Positions 1-9,000 of a DNA stretch of 64,000 nt are shown here, one piece after another. Location: the NCBI GenBank assembly GCA_947503525.1, contig CANNEA010000003.1, forward strand, positions 248,001 to 312,000. The letters are read 5' to 3'. The translations under genes were made by a program, and so were the position numbers. Each line of letters begins with the position of its first letter. Within the stretch, counting starts at the first letter, position 1. The notes below the pieces were generated by a model. It made no database searches. It saw only the letters and a program-made list of their open reading frames with translations, and was not told where the DNA came from. The DNA is from an uncultured Carboxylicivirga sp. (GTDB lineage: Bacteria > Bacteroidota > Bacteroidia > Bacteroidales > Marinilabiliaceae).

Positions 1-1010
1 TATCTATGTTTATCTACGATCGCAACGACAAGGCTGTTATTGTACGTCGTTTGGAGAATAAAATGGGTATCAAAGGTTCGCCTACTTGTGAGTTAGTGTT
101 TAAAGATGCGCCTGCTGAGTTGTGCGGTTCGCGTAAGATGGGATTGATCAAATATGTAATGGCACTAATGAATGGTGCTCGCCTTGGTATTGGCGCCCAA
201 TCTGTCGGTGTATCTGAATCCGCTTATCGCGAGGCTTTAGCATATGCCAAAGAACGTGAGCAGTTTGGTAAGCCTATCATTCAATTCCCTGCAGTATATG
301 AGATATTAGCAACAATGAAAGCTAAATTAGATGCATCTCGTACTTTATTGTATGAAACATCGCGTTACGTTGATATCTATAAAACATACATGCACATTTC
401 TGAAGAGCGTAAACTTGAAAAAGAAGAGCGGAAGGAAATGAAGCGTTACCAGAAGTTGGCTGATTACTTTACACCATTATTGAAAGGTATCACTAGTGAG
501 TACAGTAATGAACTGGCTTACGATGCAGTTCAGATTCACGGTGGTTCAGGTTTCATGAAAGATTATCCGGTTGAGCGTATTTATCGTGATGCCCGTATTA
601 CTTCTATCTATGAAGGAACAACGCAATTACAAGTAGTTGCTGCCATACGTGGTGTAACTACTGGTGGTTTGTTAGATCGTATTCGTGAGTTCGAGGTAAT
701 GGAATTAAAACCTGAATTACATGGTTACCGTCGTACATTAATTGGTATGACTGATGAGTATGAAAGAGCTGTGAAAGCTGTTGTTGATGTTAAGGATTCT
801 GAGTATTTAGATTTCCAGGCACGCCGATTGGTTGAAATGGCCGGTAACATTGTAATGGGCTACTTGTTATTATTAGATACACAACGTGATGATAAGTTCC
901 GCGGATCAACAGATATCATGATTAAGAGAGGTAAAGCAGATAACCATTCTAAGGCTGGTTTTATCTTTAATTCTACTATTGATGATCTTGGTTTTTACAA
1001 ACCTGAATAG
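1..1010 (+). CDS. Acyl-CoA dehydrogenase, C-terminal part (5' end outside window)
   Basis: The frame is open to the left window edge, so the N-terminus is missing. The visible 335 or so residues hold the middle and C-terminal domains of a flavin-dependent acyl-CoA dehydrogenase, which makes the alpha,beta double bond in fatty acyl-CoA beta-oxidation in the cytoplasm. Family marks are YAKEREQFGKPI, the IHGGSGF loop and IYEGTTQLQ, whose Glu matches the usual catalytic base. A charged insert (EERKLEKEERKEMKRYQK) and a C-terminal helical extension of about 120 residues resemble the longer bacteroidete version rather than the short-chain enzyme. A hairpin terminator follows 21 bases after the stop. 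The family is clear; substrate chain length cannot be read. Confidence 0.93.
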   Translation, partial: SMFIYDRNDKAVIVRRLENKMGIKGSPTCELVFKDAPAELCGSRKMGLIKYVMALMNGARLGIGAQSVGVSESAYREALAYAKEREQFGKPIIQFPAVYEILATMKAKLDASRTLLYETSRYVDIYKTYMHISEERKLEKEERKEMKRYQKLADYFTPLLKGITSEYSNELAYDAVQIHGGSGFMKDYPVERIYRDARITSIYEGTTQLQVVAAIRGVTTGGLLDRIREFEVMELKPELHGYRRTLIGMTDEYERAVKAVVDVKDSEYLDFQARRLVEMAGNIVMGYLLLLDTQRDDKFRGSTDIMIKRGKADNHSKAGFIFNSTIDDLGFYKPE

Positions 1011-1031
1011 ATATAATAAAGTTTTATCATG

Positions 1032-1058
1032 AGCCCGAGGTGTATACTTCGGGCTTTT
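1032..1058 (+). terminator. Rho-independent terminator after acyl-CoA dehydrogenase
   Basis: AGCCCGA (1032-1038) pairs with TCGGGCT (1049-1055), the stem can extend inwards with a G-U pair, and a short T run follows. Confidence 0.85.
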
Positions 1059-1158
1059 ATTGTGCATTGTACTTCAATTTTAAACCTGTGTTCAGGATCT
1101 AATTCTATAGATTTTCTATGTTTTACCGGATTCCTTTTAATAACACAAGCAAAAAAAT

Positions 1159-1166
1159 TACATTTG
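1159..1166 (+). promoter_or_regulatory. Promoter -7 element (TAcaTTTG) of cysteate synthase
   Basis: TACATTTG fits the Bacteroidota -7 consensus TAnnTTTG. It would start the transcript near 1171, downstream of the first in-frame ATG (1118) and about 18 nt before the ATG at 1190. This decides the start of the next gene. Confidence 0.55.
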
Positions 1167-1189
1167 CATCGCAATATCAAAGCAGTAAT

Positions 1190-2494
1190 ATGTCAAAAGA
1201 AATACAACCAACGCCTTATGTGTTGGAATCGGTGGCAAGTGGAAATCAGTTTGAAGATGAAGGATGGTCGCTGGATGCACCTAACGAATGCACGTTAATA
1301 CGAGCAGTTTACAGTAAAACACAATTAGATGTAAAGGATGCTGAATATGGTGTATTCCGATTCGCAGACTGGTTACCGGTTCATAAAATGTTGCAAGGTT
1401 CTTCCGCTCCTGTAACATTTAAAAGCGAAGGTTTAGCCAATCATTTGGGCTTATCTAATTTATATATCACCTTTAGCGGCTATTGGCCTGAAAAAGGCGC
1501 AAATTTTCGTACATGTTCGTTTAAAGAAACGGAAGCATACTCAGTTGGTGGGCGTTTATCTCTGGATGGAGGGACTGTTTTAGTAGTTGCATCTGCTGGA
1601 AATACAGCGCGTGCTTTTGCCAGGGTTTGTTCTGATAATAATATCCCTCTGTTATTATGTGTTCCTGAGGATAATATTGATGCCATGTGGTTTGATGAGG
1701 CCATAAATGATAATGTCAAATTAGTTGTTACTAAATCTGGAAGCGATTATTTCGATGCTATACATTTATCCAATTTAGCTTGTGAATTGGATGGTTTTAT
1801 TGCTGAGGGAGGTGCTAAAAATGTTGCCCGACGTGATGGTATGGGTACAACCACTTTATCTGCGGTTACTGAAATAGGGAAAATACCGGATTATTACTTT
1901 CAGGCGGTTGGAAGTGGAACAGGAGCTATTGCGGCCTGGGAAGCGAATAAGCGATTAATTGCTGATGGTAGATATGGTAGTAACTTTATGAAGTTGATGG
2001 TTTCGCAAAATGCACCATTTTTACCTATTCATGATGCATGGAAGGCCGATTCAAGAAAAATGTTACCTCTTGATGATGATTTAGCACGTAAGCAAGTTGA
2101 AGCTATTGATGCAAAAGTATTATCCAATCGGAAGCCTCCATATACTGTTACAGGTGGTTTGTTTGACGCCATGAAAGAAGCTGGGGGAGATGTGCTTGCG
2201 GCTACGAACGAGGAAGCAGCTGAGGCTGCTGAACTTTTTGAACGTTTAGAAGGCAATGATATACATCCGGCAGCAGCAGTAGCAACTGCCACATTAATTA
2301 ATGCTGTTAAGGATGGCATAGTGAATAAGGATGATTGTATAATGTTAAACATTACGGGTGGTGGCGAGAAACGTATAAAGCGAGAGAAAGACATCATGTA
2401 CCTTAAACCCTTACATGTTTTCGATATTAATCCTGATCTCAAGGAGGTCAAGAGTGTAATGGATAAGTTGTTTCAAAAACAAGAAGTACTATAA
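1190..2494 (+). CDS. Cysteate synthase (PLP-dependent, threonine synthase-like)
   Basis: PLP enzyme expected to make L-cysteate from O-phosphoserine and sulfite. It has the whole motif set of methanogen cysteate synthase as I recall it: WLPVHKML, LGLSNLYITFSGYWPEKGA, TCSFKE (Lys112 the likely PLP lysine), GGAKNVARRDGMGT, YYFQAVGSGTG, RKPPYTVTGGL and the late glycine loop NITGGGEKR. The N-terminal zinc-ribbon-like part of the archaeal enzyme is replaced by a different leader. I start it at 1190 (434 residues) because the promoter lies inside the longer frame that begins at 1118. In Bacteroidota cysteate feeds sulfonolipid (capnine) synthesis by condensation with a fatty acyl group; the acyltransferase is not in this window. 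It is a single-gene unit with terminators on both sides. Confidence 0.88.
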   Translation: MSKEIQPTPYVLESVASGNQFEDEGWSLDAPNECTLIRAVYSKTQLDVKDAEYGVFRFADWLPVHKMLQGSSAPVTFKSEGLANHLGLSNLYITFSGYWPEKGANFRTCSFKETEAYSVGGRLSLDGGTVLVVASAGNTARAFARVCSDNNIPLLLCVPEDNIDAMWFDEAINDNVKLVVTKSGSDYFDAIHLSNLACELDGFIAEGGAKNVARRDGMGTTTLSAVTEIGKIPDYYFQAVGSGTGAIAAWEANKRLIADGRYGSNFMKLMVSQNAPFLPIHDAWKADSRKMLPLDDDLARKQVEAIDAKVLSNRKPPYTVTGGLFDAMKEAGGDVLAATNEEAAEAAELFERLEGNDIHPAAAVATATLINAVKDGIVNKDDCIMLNITGGGEKRIKREKDIMYLKPLHVFDINPDLKEVKSVMDKLFQKQEVL

Positions 2495-2500
2495 ATATTA

Positions 2501-2531
2501 ATGCTCATCCAAATGGATGAGCATTTTTTTA
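2501..2531 (+). terminator. Rho-independent terminator after cysteate synthase
   Basis: A perfect 10-bp stem, ATGCTCATCC (2501-2510) with GGATGAGCAT (2515-2524), has an AAAT loop and seven Ts. Confidence 0.92.
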
Positions 2532-2535
2532 ACAA

Positions 2536-2566
2536 TAAAAACCCGGATTCTGGGGGGAACCCGGGT
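2536..2566 (-). terminator. Minus-strand terminator facing the AraC gene
   Basis: ACCCGG (2541-2546) pairs with CCGGGT (2561-2566) around a GC-rich loop. Read on the minus strand it is followed by TTTTATTGTT. It lies about 250 bases beyond the AraC stop and would close that transcript or a small RNA made from the region. Confidence 0.6.
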
Positions 2567-2814
2567 AACCAGATACTGTAATCTGATTAACAAAGCAATC
2601 ATGAATTTTAGTGCAATTGTGGGGATCATGATTGATGCATTGTTTGTAAAAGAGAATTAAGAAGTGTTGTTTAATACATTTGGCTATGTAAAATATTTAT
2701 TACTATTTATTTACATTGCAAAGATGGGGTAAAGCAAGGCTTGAAGTTTACTGAAAAGAGTCAGAAACGTATTGAAAAGATTCAAGTTGTACCAACTCGC
2801 GACTTAACTGCTTT

Positions 2815-3792
2815 TTAGCGTTGACTTATTTGTCCAGGAGGAATATTAAAGTGTTCCTTAAAAGTAGAAGAAAAGTTGGGTATAGAAGAGTAACCAATTT
2901 CATATCCAACCTCAGTTACTGAATGACCTTGCATTAAAAGTTCCATTGCTTTCTCCATTCTAATATCTTTAATGAATTGGTAGATGGAAGTATTTAACAA
3001 AGCCTTAAACAAGCGTTGCAGTTTACTTTTACTCATTCCTGTTGAGTTGGCTAGATCTTCAACTTTAGGCGGCTCCTGATAATTGTTAATAAGATTAATT
3101 TTTACTTGCTCTATTATGTTTAAGTCTTCCGGATGGATGGATAGGTTTTGAGATTTTAGGTTAAGTTGATAATGAACCAGGCTAGCAGTCTGTACAATTA
3201 GTTCTATGCATTTATTGTACATATAAGGCTTAATAAATTCACCTTTTACTTCTGACGGAAGGTATAACATTTGCCTTAGGTTATGCTTCATGTCAGAAGT
3301 TAATTCTACGTGAAACATGGCTTCAGGATTATCCTTGATTGAATCAAGCACAAGTTTTGGAAGTAACGAACTTGATTCTAATTCCTGCAACCATGATTTG
3401 TCAAAAAATAGATTTACAAGTTTGCAATTTGTGTTTCTATGCCATACACTGTTTAATGCGGCTCCATTGGCAAAAAAGATTATACCATCACTAGCCTTTC
3501 TGATGTTACCATATTTGCTCATATCCTCATTGAGGTCGGTCTTAAGAGTTTGAAAACTCAGGCAAAATTGATCGGTCCGAGAAAAATCAGGCTGCCTGTT
3601 AAATCTTATATCTACGTGGAATGTGAACTGTCCCACATATAAATCCCATTTACCATCATTTTTGTATTGCTGCAAGTACCCTTCACCAACATTTGGTTTT
3701 AAACGATATATTGATTCTCCTTCTTTATTTGAAAGTTGAGAAAGGACATCGCCGAATTCACTAATACTATTTGTATTTACATTAATCGCCAT
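2815..3792 (-). CDS. AraC family transcriptional regulator
   Basis: A 325-residue protein with a C-terminal AraC/XylS double helix-turn-helix, roughly residues 225-322. The first helix-turn-helix reads VEDLANSTGMSKSKLQRLF and the second includes VTEVGYEIGYSSIPNFSSTF followed by the usual Pro-Gly turn (IPPGQ). The N-terminal 220 residues show no sugar-binding cupin motif that I can recognise, so the ligand is unknown. No signal peptide or membrane segment is visible; it is a cytoplasmic DNA-binding protein. It stands alone on the minus strand between the structured region at 2.5-2.8 kb and a palindromic terminator at 3866, so its target is not evident from the neighbours. Bacteroidota often use such regulators for metabolic or stress genes. 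Confidence 0.9.
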   Translation of the reverse strand: MAINVNTNSISEFGDVLSQLSNKEGESIYRLKPNVGEGYLQQYKNDGKWDLYVGQFTFHVDIRFNRQPDFSRTDQFCLSFQTLKTDLNEDMSKYGNIRKASDGIIFFANGAALNSVWHRNTNCKLVNLFFDKSWLQELESSSLLPKLVLDSIKDNPEAMFHVELTSDMKHNLRQMLYLPSEVKGEFIKPYMYNKCIELIVQTASLVHYQLNLKSQNLSIHPEDLNIIEQVKINLINNYQEPPKVEDLANSTGMSKSKLQRLFKALLNTSIYQFIKDIRMEKAMELLMQGHSVTEVGYEIGYSSIPNFSSTFKEHFNIPPGQISQR

Positions 3793-3865
3793 TGGTGTTT
3801 TAATATAGGTAATTACAATATGCTAATAAAATAATAAGAATCGAAATGTTTAGGTACTTATTCAT

Positions 3866-3909
3866 AAATAAACAAGGCTCAAACCATATGGTTTGAGCCT
3901 TGTTTATTT
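3866..3909. terminator. 44-bp perfect palindrome, bidirectional terminator
   Basis: AAATAAACAAGGCTCAAACC plus AT forms the left arm (3866-3887) and its exact complement the right arm (3888-3909). T-rich tails lie on both sides. It sits just downstream of the small minus-strand ORF ending at 3925. Confidence 0.8.
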
Positions 3910-3924
3910 GCTGTGTTTTTTTTT

Positions 3925-4116
3925 CTAGGCATTGCTCCAATCGGTGTAAAAACCAGAATTGCTTGTGACATTTTTTGAGTAGTCTTCTTCTGAATTTTGA
4001 TTTTGATCTATTGCTGATAGTTTTCCATGTTGATCCTGATTGCTGTTTTCCCATTCATTTATCGGTGAATTTAGAGTTCTGGATACTGGTTTGCTCTTAC
4101 CAAAATACGTCTTCAT
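3925..4116 (-). CDS. Small hydrophilic protein, 63 residues, function unknown
   Basis: An ATG at 4116 opens a 63-residue frame rich in Asn, Ser, Gln and Glu. It begins MKTYFGKSKPVSRTLNSPIN and ends TSNSGFYTDWSNA, with no signal peptide, no membrane segment and no Gly-Gly leader site. I favour it as real because the stop is 16 bases from a strong palindromic terminator in the right direction and the composition is protein-like. The frame extends upstream to 4197, but that part is hydrophobic and unlike the rest. No family is recognised. It could be a stress-induced or secreted small peptide, or a chance frame. Confidence 0.45.
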   Translation of the reverse strand: MKTYFGKSKPVSRTLNSPINEWENSNQDQHGKLSAIDQNQNSEEDYSKNVTSNSGFYTDWSNA

Positions 4117-4338
4117 AAGTAGTGATTTTAAAAGGTGGATAATTATGTAGCATACATGCAGCAAACAACCTGCCATTATTTGGATATTAGTCTCCAATTA
4201 AGTTGAATTATTCTTAAAAAAGGTCAAGAAAGAAGGTGATTTATGTGGATTATATGTGAATAACTTAATTTTAGATATACTTAAGTGAGTGAATGAGAAA
4301 TTAACTTAGAAAAGAAGTGGTCAAAAAATGCGATTGAT

Positions 4339-4346
4339 TACTTTTG
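4339..4346 (+). promoter_or_regulatory. Promoter -7 element (TActTTTG) of the phnA-domain gene
   Basis: TACTTTTG matches TAnnTTTG and predicts a transcript start near 4352, giving a leader of about 17 nt before the ATG at 4369. Confidence 0.6.
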
Positions 4347-4368
4347 CATTTGTAAAGCAGAAATTGAT

Positions 4369-4947
4369 ATGAGCATTGATAAAACCTTGTTAAGCCGAAG
4401 TGGAAATAAATGTGAGCTATGTAGTTCTGATGAAGAATTAATAGCATACAAAATACCACCTGTAGAAGAGGCGAGCCTTGACCAAAGAATAGTAGTGTGT
4501 AAAACATGTAATGGCCAGATAGAAGATAAAAGCAATATGGATACTAATCACTGGCGCTGTTTAAACGATAGTATGTGGAGTACAGTGCCTGCTGTACAGG
4601 TGATGGCTTGGAGACTTTTGAATCGCATGAAATCAGAAGGCTGGCCTCAGGATTTATTAGATATGCTGTATTTGGATGACGAAACTTTAGCATGGGCAAA
4701 AGCTGATGGTGATGGATTAGACGAAGATGAAATCTTGAAATATACGGATAGTAATGGGGCTGAACTTAAAGCAGGAGATAACGTAGTTCTGATTAAGGAT
4801 TTAAATGTTAAAGGTGGTGGTTTCACTGCGAAACGAGGAACGGCGGTTCGAAATATAATCCTATCTCATAACGATCCTGAGCATATCGAAGGAAAAGTTA
4901 ATGGGCAGCATATTTACATTTTAACCAAGTATGTAAAGAAAAACTAA
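4369..4947 (+). CDS. phnA: PhnA-domain zinc-ribbon protein
   Basis: A 192-residue protein of the PhnA/YjdM family. The N-terminal zinc ribbon has two Cys pairs, CELC near residue 16 and CKTC near residue 44. The C-terminal PhnA domain has the SH3-like run LKAGDNVVLIKDLNVKGGG and ends IYILTKYVKKN. The name came from alkylphosphonate operons, but the protein is not a phosphonoacetate hydrolase and its biochemical role is unsettled. No phosphonate genes are near. It is probably cotranscribed with the acetyltransferase 30 bases downstream. It is longer than the roughly 110-residue E. coli protein because of a middle segment, about residues 55-120, as in other bacteroidete versions. Confidence 0.88.
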   Translation: MSIDKTLLSRSGNKCELCSSDEELIAYKIPPVEEASLDQRIVVCKTCNGQIEDKSNMDTNHWRCLNDSMWSTVPAVQVMAWRLLNRMKSEGWPQDLLDMLYLDDETLAWAKADGDGLDEDEILKYTDSNGAELKAGDNVVLIKDLNVKGGGFTAKRGTAVRNIILSHNDPEHIEGKVNGQHIYILTKYVKKN

Positions 4948-4977
4948 GATTCTGTTGAATTAACCAAGCCCAATATA

Positions 4978-5472
4978 ATGATAAGACAGGTTCAATTAAA
5001 AGATGCATCTGCCATATGTGCAATTTATAATTATTATATAGCCAATACTATAGTAACATTTGAGGAGGAGGCTTTGAAAGATTCAGAAATGGCGAAGCGA
5101 ATTAAAACCGTAAGCGCAAAGTTTCCCTGGATTGTTTTTGAAGATAATGGTGAAGTCATTGGATATGCATATGCAAGTTCATGGAAGGATCGATCCGCCT
5201 ATCGCTATTCAGTTGAAAGTACAATCTATCTTAAAAATGGATGTGAAGGTAAAGGAATAGGAACCGCTCTGTACGAAACATTACTCGCCGATATCAGAAA
5301 ACAGTGTATACATGCTGTAATCGGTGGGATATCATTACCCAATGCGTCAAGCATTGCTTTGCACGAAAAACTGGGTTTCAAGAAAATTGGTCAGTTCAAC
5401 GAAGTTGGAATGAAGTTTGGAAAATGGGTTGACGTTGGATATTGGCAATTAAACTTCGAGAAGCAGCTATAG
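4978..5472 (+). CDS. GNAT N-acetyltransferase, phosphinothricin acetyltransferase-like
   Basis: A 164-residue single GNAT domain. The acetyl-CoA pyrophosphate loop is CEGKGIGTALYETLL near residues 87-101. Other marks of the Pat/YncA subfamily are AICAIYNYYIANTIVTFEE at the N-terminus, IGYAYASSWKDRSAYRYSVESTIYL, and the late NASSIALHEKLGFKKIGQF. Members acetylate small amines such as methionine sulfoximine, sulfone or phosphinothricin, giving detoxification of amino-acid analogues. The natural substrate here cannot be read. It lies 30 bases after the PhnA-domain gene and ends before a strong terminator, so the two form a small operon. Confidence 0.9.
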   Translation: MIRQVQLKDASAICAIYNYYIANTIVTFEEEALKDSEMAKRIKTVSAKFPWIVFEDNGEVIGYAYASSWKDRSAYRYSVESTIYLKNGCEGKGIGTALYETLLADIRKQCIHAVIGGISLPNASSIALHEKLGFKKIGQFNEVGMKFGKWVDVGYWQLNFEKQL

Positions 5473-5496
5473 TGCTTCTGCATAATAAATATAATA

Positions 5497-5533
5497 ATGG
5501 AATTAACTGAAAGTTAATTCCATTTGTTTTTTA
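5497..5533 (+). terminator. Rho-independent terminator after the acetyltransferase
   Basis: A 12-bp perfect stem, ATGGAATTAACT (5497-5508) with AGTTAATTCCAT (5512-5523), is followed by TTGTTTTTT. Confidence 0.92.
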
Positions 5534-5841
5534 TACCAACCCATAGATGCATGTCTTTCAAGATAGTTGTCCATAATCTATCGTTTGTCATTTATGTCTT
5601 TAACGTATGAGTTATCAACGCCAGCCCATAATGCCATATAGGTATAATGCAATGATATTGTACAATGCAAGTGCTTGCATTAACAATTCAGTATTCTTTA
5701 TTAATTCCTCATTCTCTATTCACTTGGCTTAAACTTTATTCCGAAGTATTTAACTCTTTTTAAGGCCATAATACATCAATAGTACAACTCTGCAACAATG
5801 GTATTATACATGTGTTAAAAGTTCTATTCAAATCAACAATA

Positions 5842-5856
5842 GTGCAATAATTGCAC
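5842..5856. promoter_or_regulatory. Palindromic operator candidate upstream of susC
   Basis: GTGCAAT-A-ATTGCAC is a perfect 15-base palindrome located at the expected -33 region of the susC promoter. It is suited to binding a dimeric regulator; no regulator gene is adjacent. Confidence 0.4.
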
Positions 5857-5868
5857 AAGGTGCCCACC

Positions 5869-5876
5869 TAAATTTG
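5869..5876 (+). promoter_or_regulatory. Promoter -7 element (TAaaTTTG) for susC/susD
   Basis: TAAATTTG matches the Bacteroidota consensus, with a TTG at 5851-5853 as a possible -33 part (spacing 15, shorter than usual). It is the best promoter candidate in the region. Confidence 0.5.
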
Positions 5877-5962
5877 TTTCCATCAAATGGGATGTACAAT
5901 TCATTCCAAGATAATTAAAGCGAAACAAATTGAAATTAAGCAAAGAAAATAAAAGGATACAA

Positions 5963-6061
5963 TTGAAAGATGAGGCTGCTCGCTACGCAATTATACGAGT
6001 TGTTCTTGTTATTCTTTTAATAGCCTTATTACTTCTCTTGCTACTACTCACTTTTATTTAA
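5963..6061 (+). CDS. Possible 32-residue membrane micro-peptide in the susC leader
   Basis: A TTG-initiated frame reads K-D-E-A-A-R-Y-A-I-I-R-V-V-L-V and then a run of Leu, Ile and Ala, ending LLTFI before a double stop TAATAA. It would be a charged N-terminus followed by one membrane helix of about 22 residues. The frame can extend to an earlier TTG at 5930 with Lys-rich residues, but no ATG is available. It lies 36 bases before the susC start, inside the predicted leader. It may be a leader or regulatory peptide, or a chance frame in T-rich DNA. Confidence 0.25.
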   Translation: MKDEAARYAIIRVVLVILLIALLLLLLLLTFI

Positions 6062-6097
6062 TAATAATGAAAACTAATTCCAAAATTTAAACTCTTT

Positions 6098-9000
6098 ATG
6101 GAAAGAAGATCTAACAGGTTTCAGAGAGGACTAATGGGTGCAGTTATGCTGGTGCTATCACTAGGCTTTGTATACGCACAGGAAGTGACACTTAGTGGTA
6201 CCGTTACCGGTGCTGCAGATGGATTGCCAATACCTGGTGTATCCGTTGTGGAAAAAGGAACTACAAATGGAACAATTACCGATATCGATGGTAATTACTC
6301 AATCTCAACCAGCAAAGGTGTGGTTGTGGCTTTCTCGTTTGTAGGTATGACTACAAAAGAAATTGTTGTAGGAGATCAAATAGTTGTTAACGTTGCACTT
6401 GAATCAGATGCGATTGATTTAGATGCAGTAGTTGTAACGGCACTTGGTATTAAGCGCGAAGAAAAATCTTTAGGATACGGCGTATCAAAAGTTGATAGTG
6501 AAGAGATTCAAGCTTCAGCAGGTAGTGACGTACTAAGTTCGATGCAAGGTAAAGTTGCAGGTTTGGACTTAGGATCTGCTCAAGGTGGTTTGGGTTCCTC
6601 TAATCGCGTAGTATTAAGAGGTAACAGTTCCATTACTGGGGCTAACCAGCCTTTATATGTGGTTGATGGTGTGCCAATCAATAACTCTACCGTTGAAGAG
6701 TCATCAGGAGTATATGATAGAAAAGATTTTGGTTCAGGTTCTATGGATATTAATCCGGAGGATATTGCCAGTGTAACTGTGTTGAAAGGTCCTAATGCAG
6801 CTGCCCTTTATGGATCACGAGCTCAGAATGGTGCCATTATCATTACTACTAAATCGGGCGCTAAAGGATCTGGACTTGGTATTGATATCTCAAGTGCAAA
6901 TATGTGGGATGTGGTAGGAGAACAATATCTTCCTAAAGTTCAGAATACCTATGGACAAGGAAGCTATGTGAATAATGTTCCTACCTATAGTTTAACAGCT
7001 ACGGATGACAGTTGGGGGCCTAAAATGACAGGTCAGAGTTTTCCTTCATGGAGCGGTTTTGAAGAAAATTTAAACTATTCTGCACAGCCAAATAATATTA
7101 AGGATTTCTTTAATACAGGTTTCAAGACGACAAACAGTATTGCTTTAACGCATGGTGGGGATAAGAGTTCTTCACGTTTTTCATATACTAACTTAAATGG
7201 AAAAGGTGTCATTCCAGGTAATGAGCAGATTCGTCATAACTTTAATATCAGAACTCAATTTGATTTGGCCGATTGGTTAAAGCTAGATGCAAAAGCCAAT
7301 TACATTAATCAAGAGATAAATGGTGGTACCTGGTTAGGAGAAGGAAGTAGTAATGCCGTATATGGTTTATATACCCTTCCGAGAAATACCAACTTAAACG
7401 AGTTGAAGAAATATAACTATAACAACACGCCAAACGATCCATTTATCGGGACGCAAATGAATCCTTATTGGACTACTTTACACGATAACATGATCAATAA
7501 AAAAGATCGTTTAATCGGGTTCGTAAAGTTGGATTTTGATATTACAGCAAATTTATCCGGTTTTGTAAGAGCTGGTACGGATTATTCGGATAACTCTATT
7601 GAGGAGCGTTATAATCTTGGCCATAAACAATTAAATACTGGTCAGTGGGTAATGAACCAATATAAGCGTCGCGAAACCAACATTGATGGTTTGTTGAGTT
7701 ACAAAAAGCGATTTGGTGACCTTGATTTGGGCGTAAATGTTGGAGGTAACTTAATGTCGAATTCAAGCTCTGTAAGTTATAACAGAGGAGATGATGTGAT
7801 TACCAATGGATTCTGGAATATTCAAAACTATTTGAATAAGAATGCGAGCTATAATATTTATGAGAAAGAGGTTAACTCAGCTTACGCTACAATTAATTTG
7901 GGTTATAACAACTTCTTATATTTAGATGCTTCTTTCCGTAATGACTGGAGTTCAACATTGCCTAAAGAAAGTCGTTCGTATTTCTACCCATCGGTATCAA
8001 CAAGTTTTTTGCTTAATGAGTTGGTAGAGATTAATAATGTTAACCTGTTTAAGGTTCGTTTAGGATATGCTGAAGTAGGAAATGATACAAATCCTTATCG
8101 TTTGGCGACTACCTTCGGTGTCAATCCTTTGCTCAACCATAATGGTATTCCATTAATGGATGTAGATGGAACTCCTGGAGTACCTGATCTCAAGCCTGAG
8201 CGTACAGGTTCATTCGAAGTTGGTCTAGATTTCAGAGCTTATAATAGTCGCTTAAGTTTCGACTTTAACTATTATAGCCAATCGACTAAAAATCAATTGT
8301 TCGAAACAAAAGTTTCTTCGGCAACAGGTTATGTAAATAAATTCCTAAATGGAGGAGAAGTGGTTAACAGTGGTTTTGAATTATCATTAGGTGGTGTACC
8401 GGTTCGTACCGGATCATTCGAGTGGGAAACAACTTTCACATTAGCTAAAAATACAACTGAAGTAGTTGAGTTAGCTGAAGGAATTGATACGCAAGTGTTG
8501 GCCGATCTTTCAAGTATTGTAGGAGGTGTTCAAATTGTAGCCAAAACCGGAAAAAATGGTTATGGTGTTATTATGGGTATGCCTGATAAGATAGATGGAC
8601 AATATCAATTAGGTAATAACGGTTTTTTACCTGGATCAGAACGTGTTGAGTTGGGTAACTTTACTCCCGATGCTACATTCGGTTGGTTAAATACTTTCTC
8701 ATATAAGCGTTTGAATTTCCGTGCATTAATAGATGGTAAAATTGGTGGTGATGTTATGAATGCGACCAAAGGTGCATTAACTGCAAAAGGTATTACGGAA
8801 AATACATTGGCTCATCGCGAAAATGGAATTGAAGTAAGTGGAGTTGATTCTGATGGTAATCCTACTCAGGTACTAATGAACGCACAGAGCTATTGGGCTG
8901 GTCTTGGAAATTATGGTGCTCCTTGGGTTGTGGATGCTACAAATGTTCGTCTTCGTGAATTAAGTATGGGATATAATTTCAAATTAGATCCTGATTTCTT

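Larger units (their letters stand above)
2495..2814. other. 320-base intergenic region with three hairpins
   Basis: Besides the two terminators, the region has CAGAT/ATCTG (2570-2574 with 2581-2585) and a 9-bp inverted repeat CAATCATGA/TCATGATTG (2596-2604 with 2626-2634). The order suggests a folded minus-strand RNA ending at 2536. A weak minus-strand -7-like element, CATCTTTG, lies at 2719-2726. It could be the AraC 3' UTR or a separate small RNA; no gene is called. Confidence 0.4.
5534..6097. other. Intergenic region and long leader upstream of susC
   Basis: This region of about 560 bases holds a near-palindrome AATGCAAG/CTTGCATT (5664-5681), the palindrome at 5842-5856, a -7 element at 5869-5876 and a possible micro-ORF at 5963-6061. 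The stretch 5534-5840 shows no other feature. From the predicted start near 5883 the susC leader would be about 215 nt. Confidence 0.6.

Noticed and set aside
2441-2448. AAGGAGGT inside the cysteate synthase gene as an internal ribosome site
   Set aside because: It encodes Lys-Glu-Val in frame, and no meaningful downstream frame starts there.
2498-2629. A 43-residue minus-strand frame beginning MIPTIALKFMIALLIR
   Set aside because: It runs through two terminator stems and the GC-rich hairpin, so the sequence is explained by RNA structure and the frame is likely chance.
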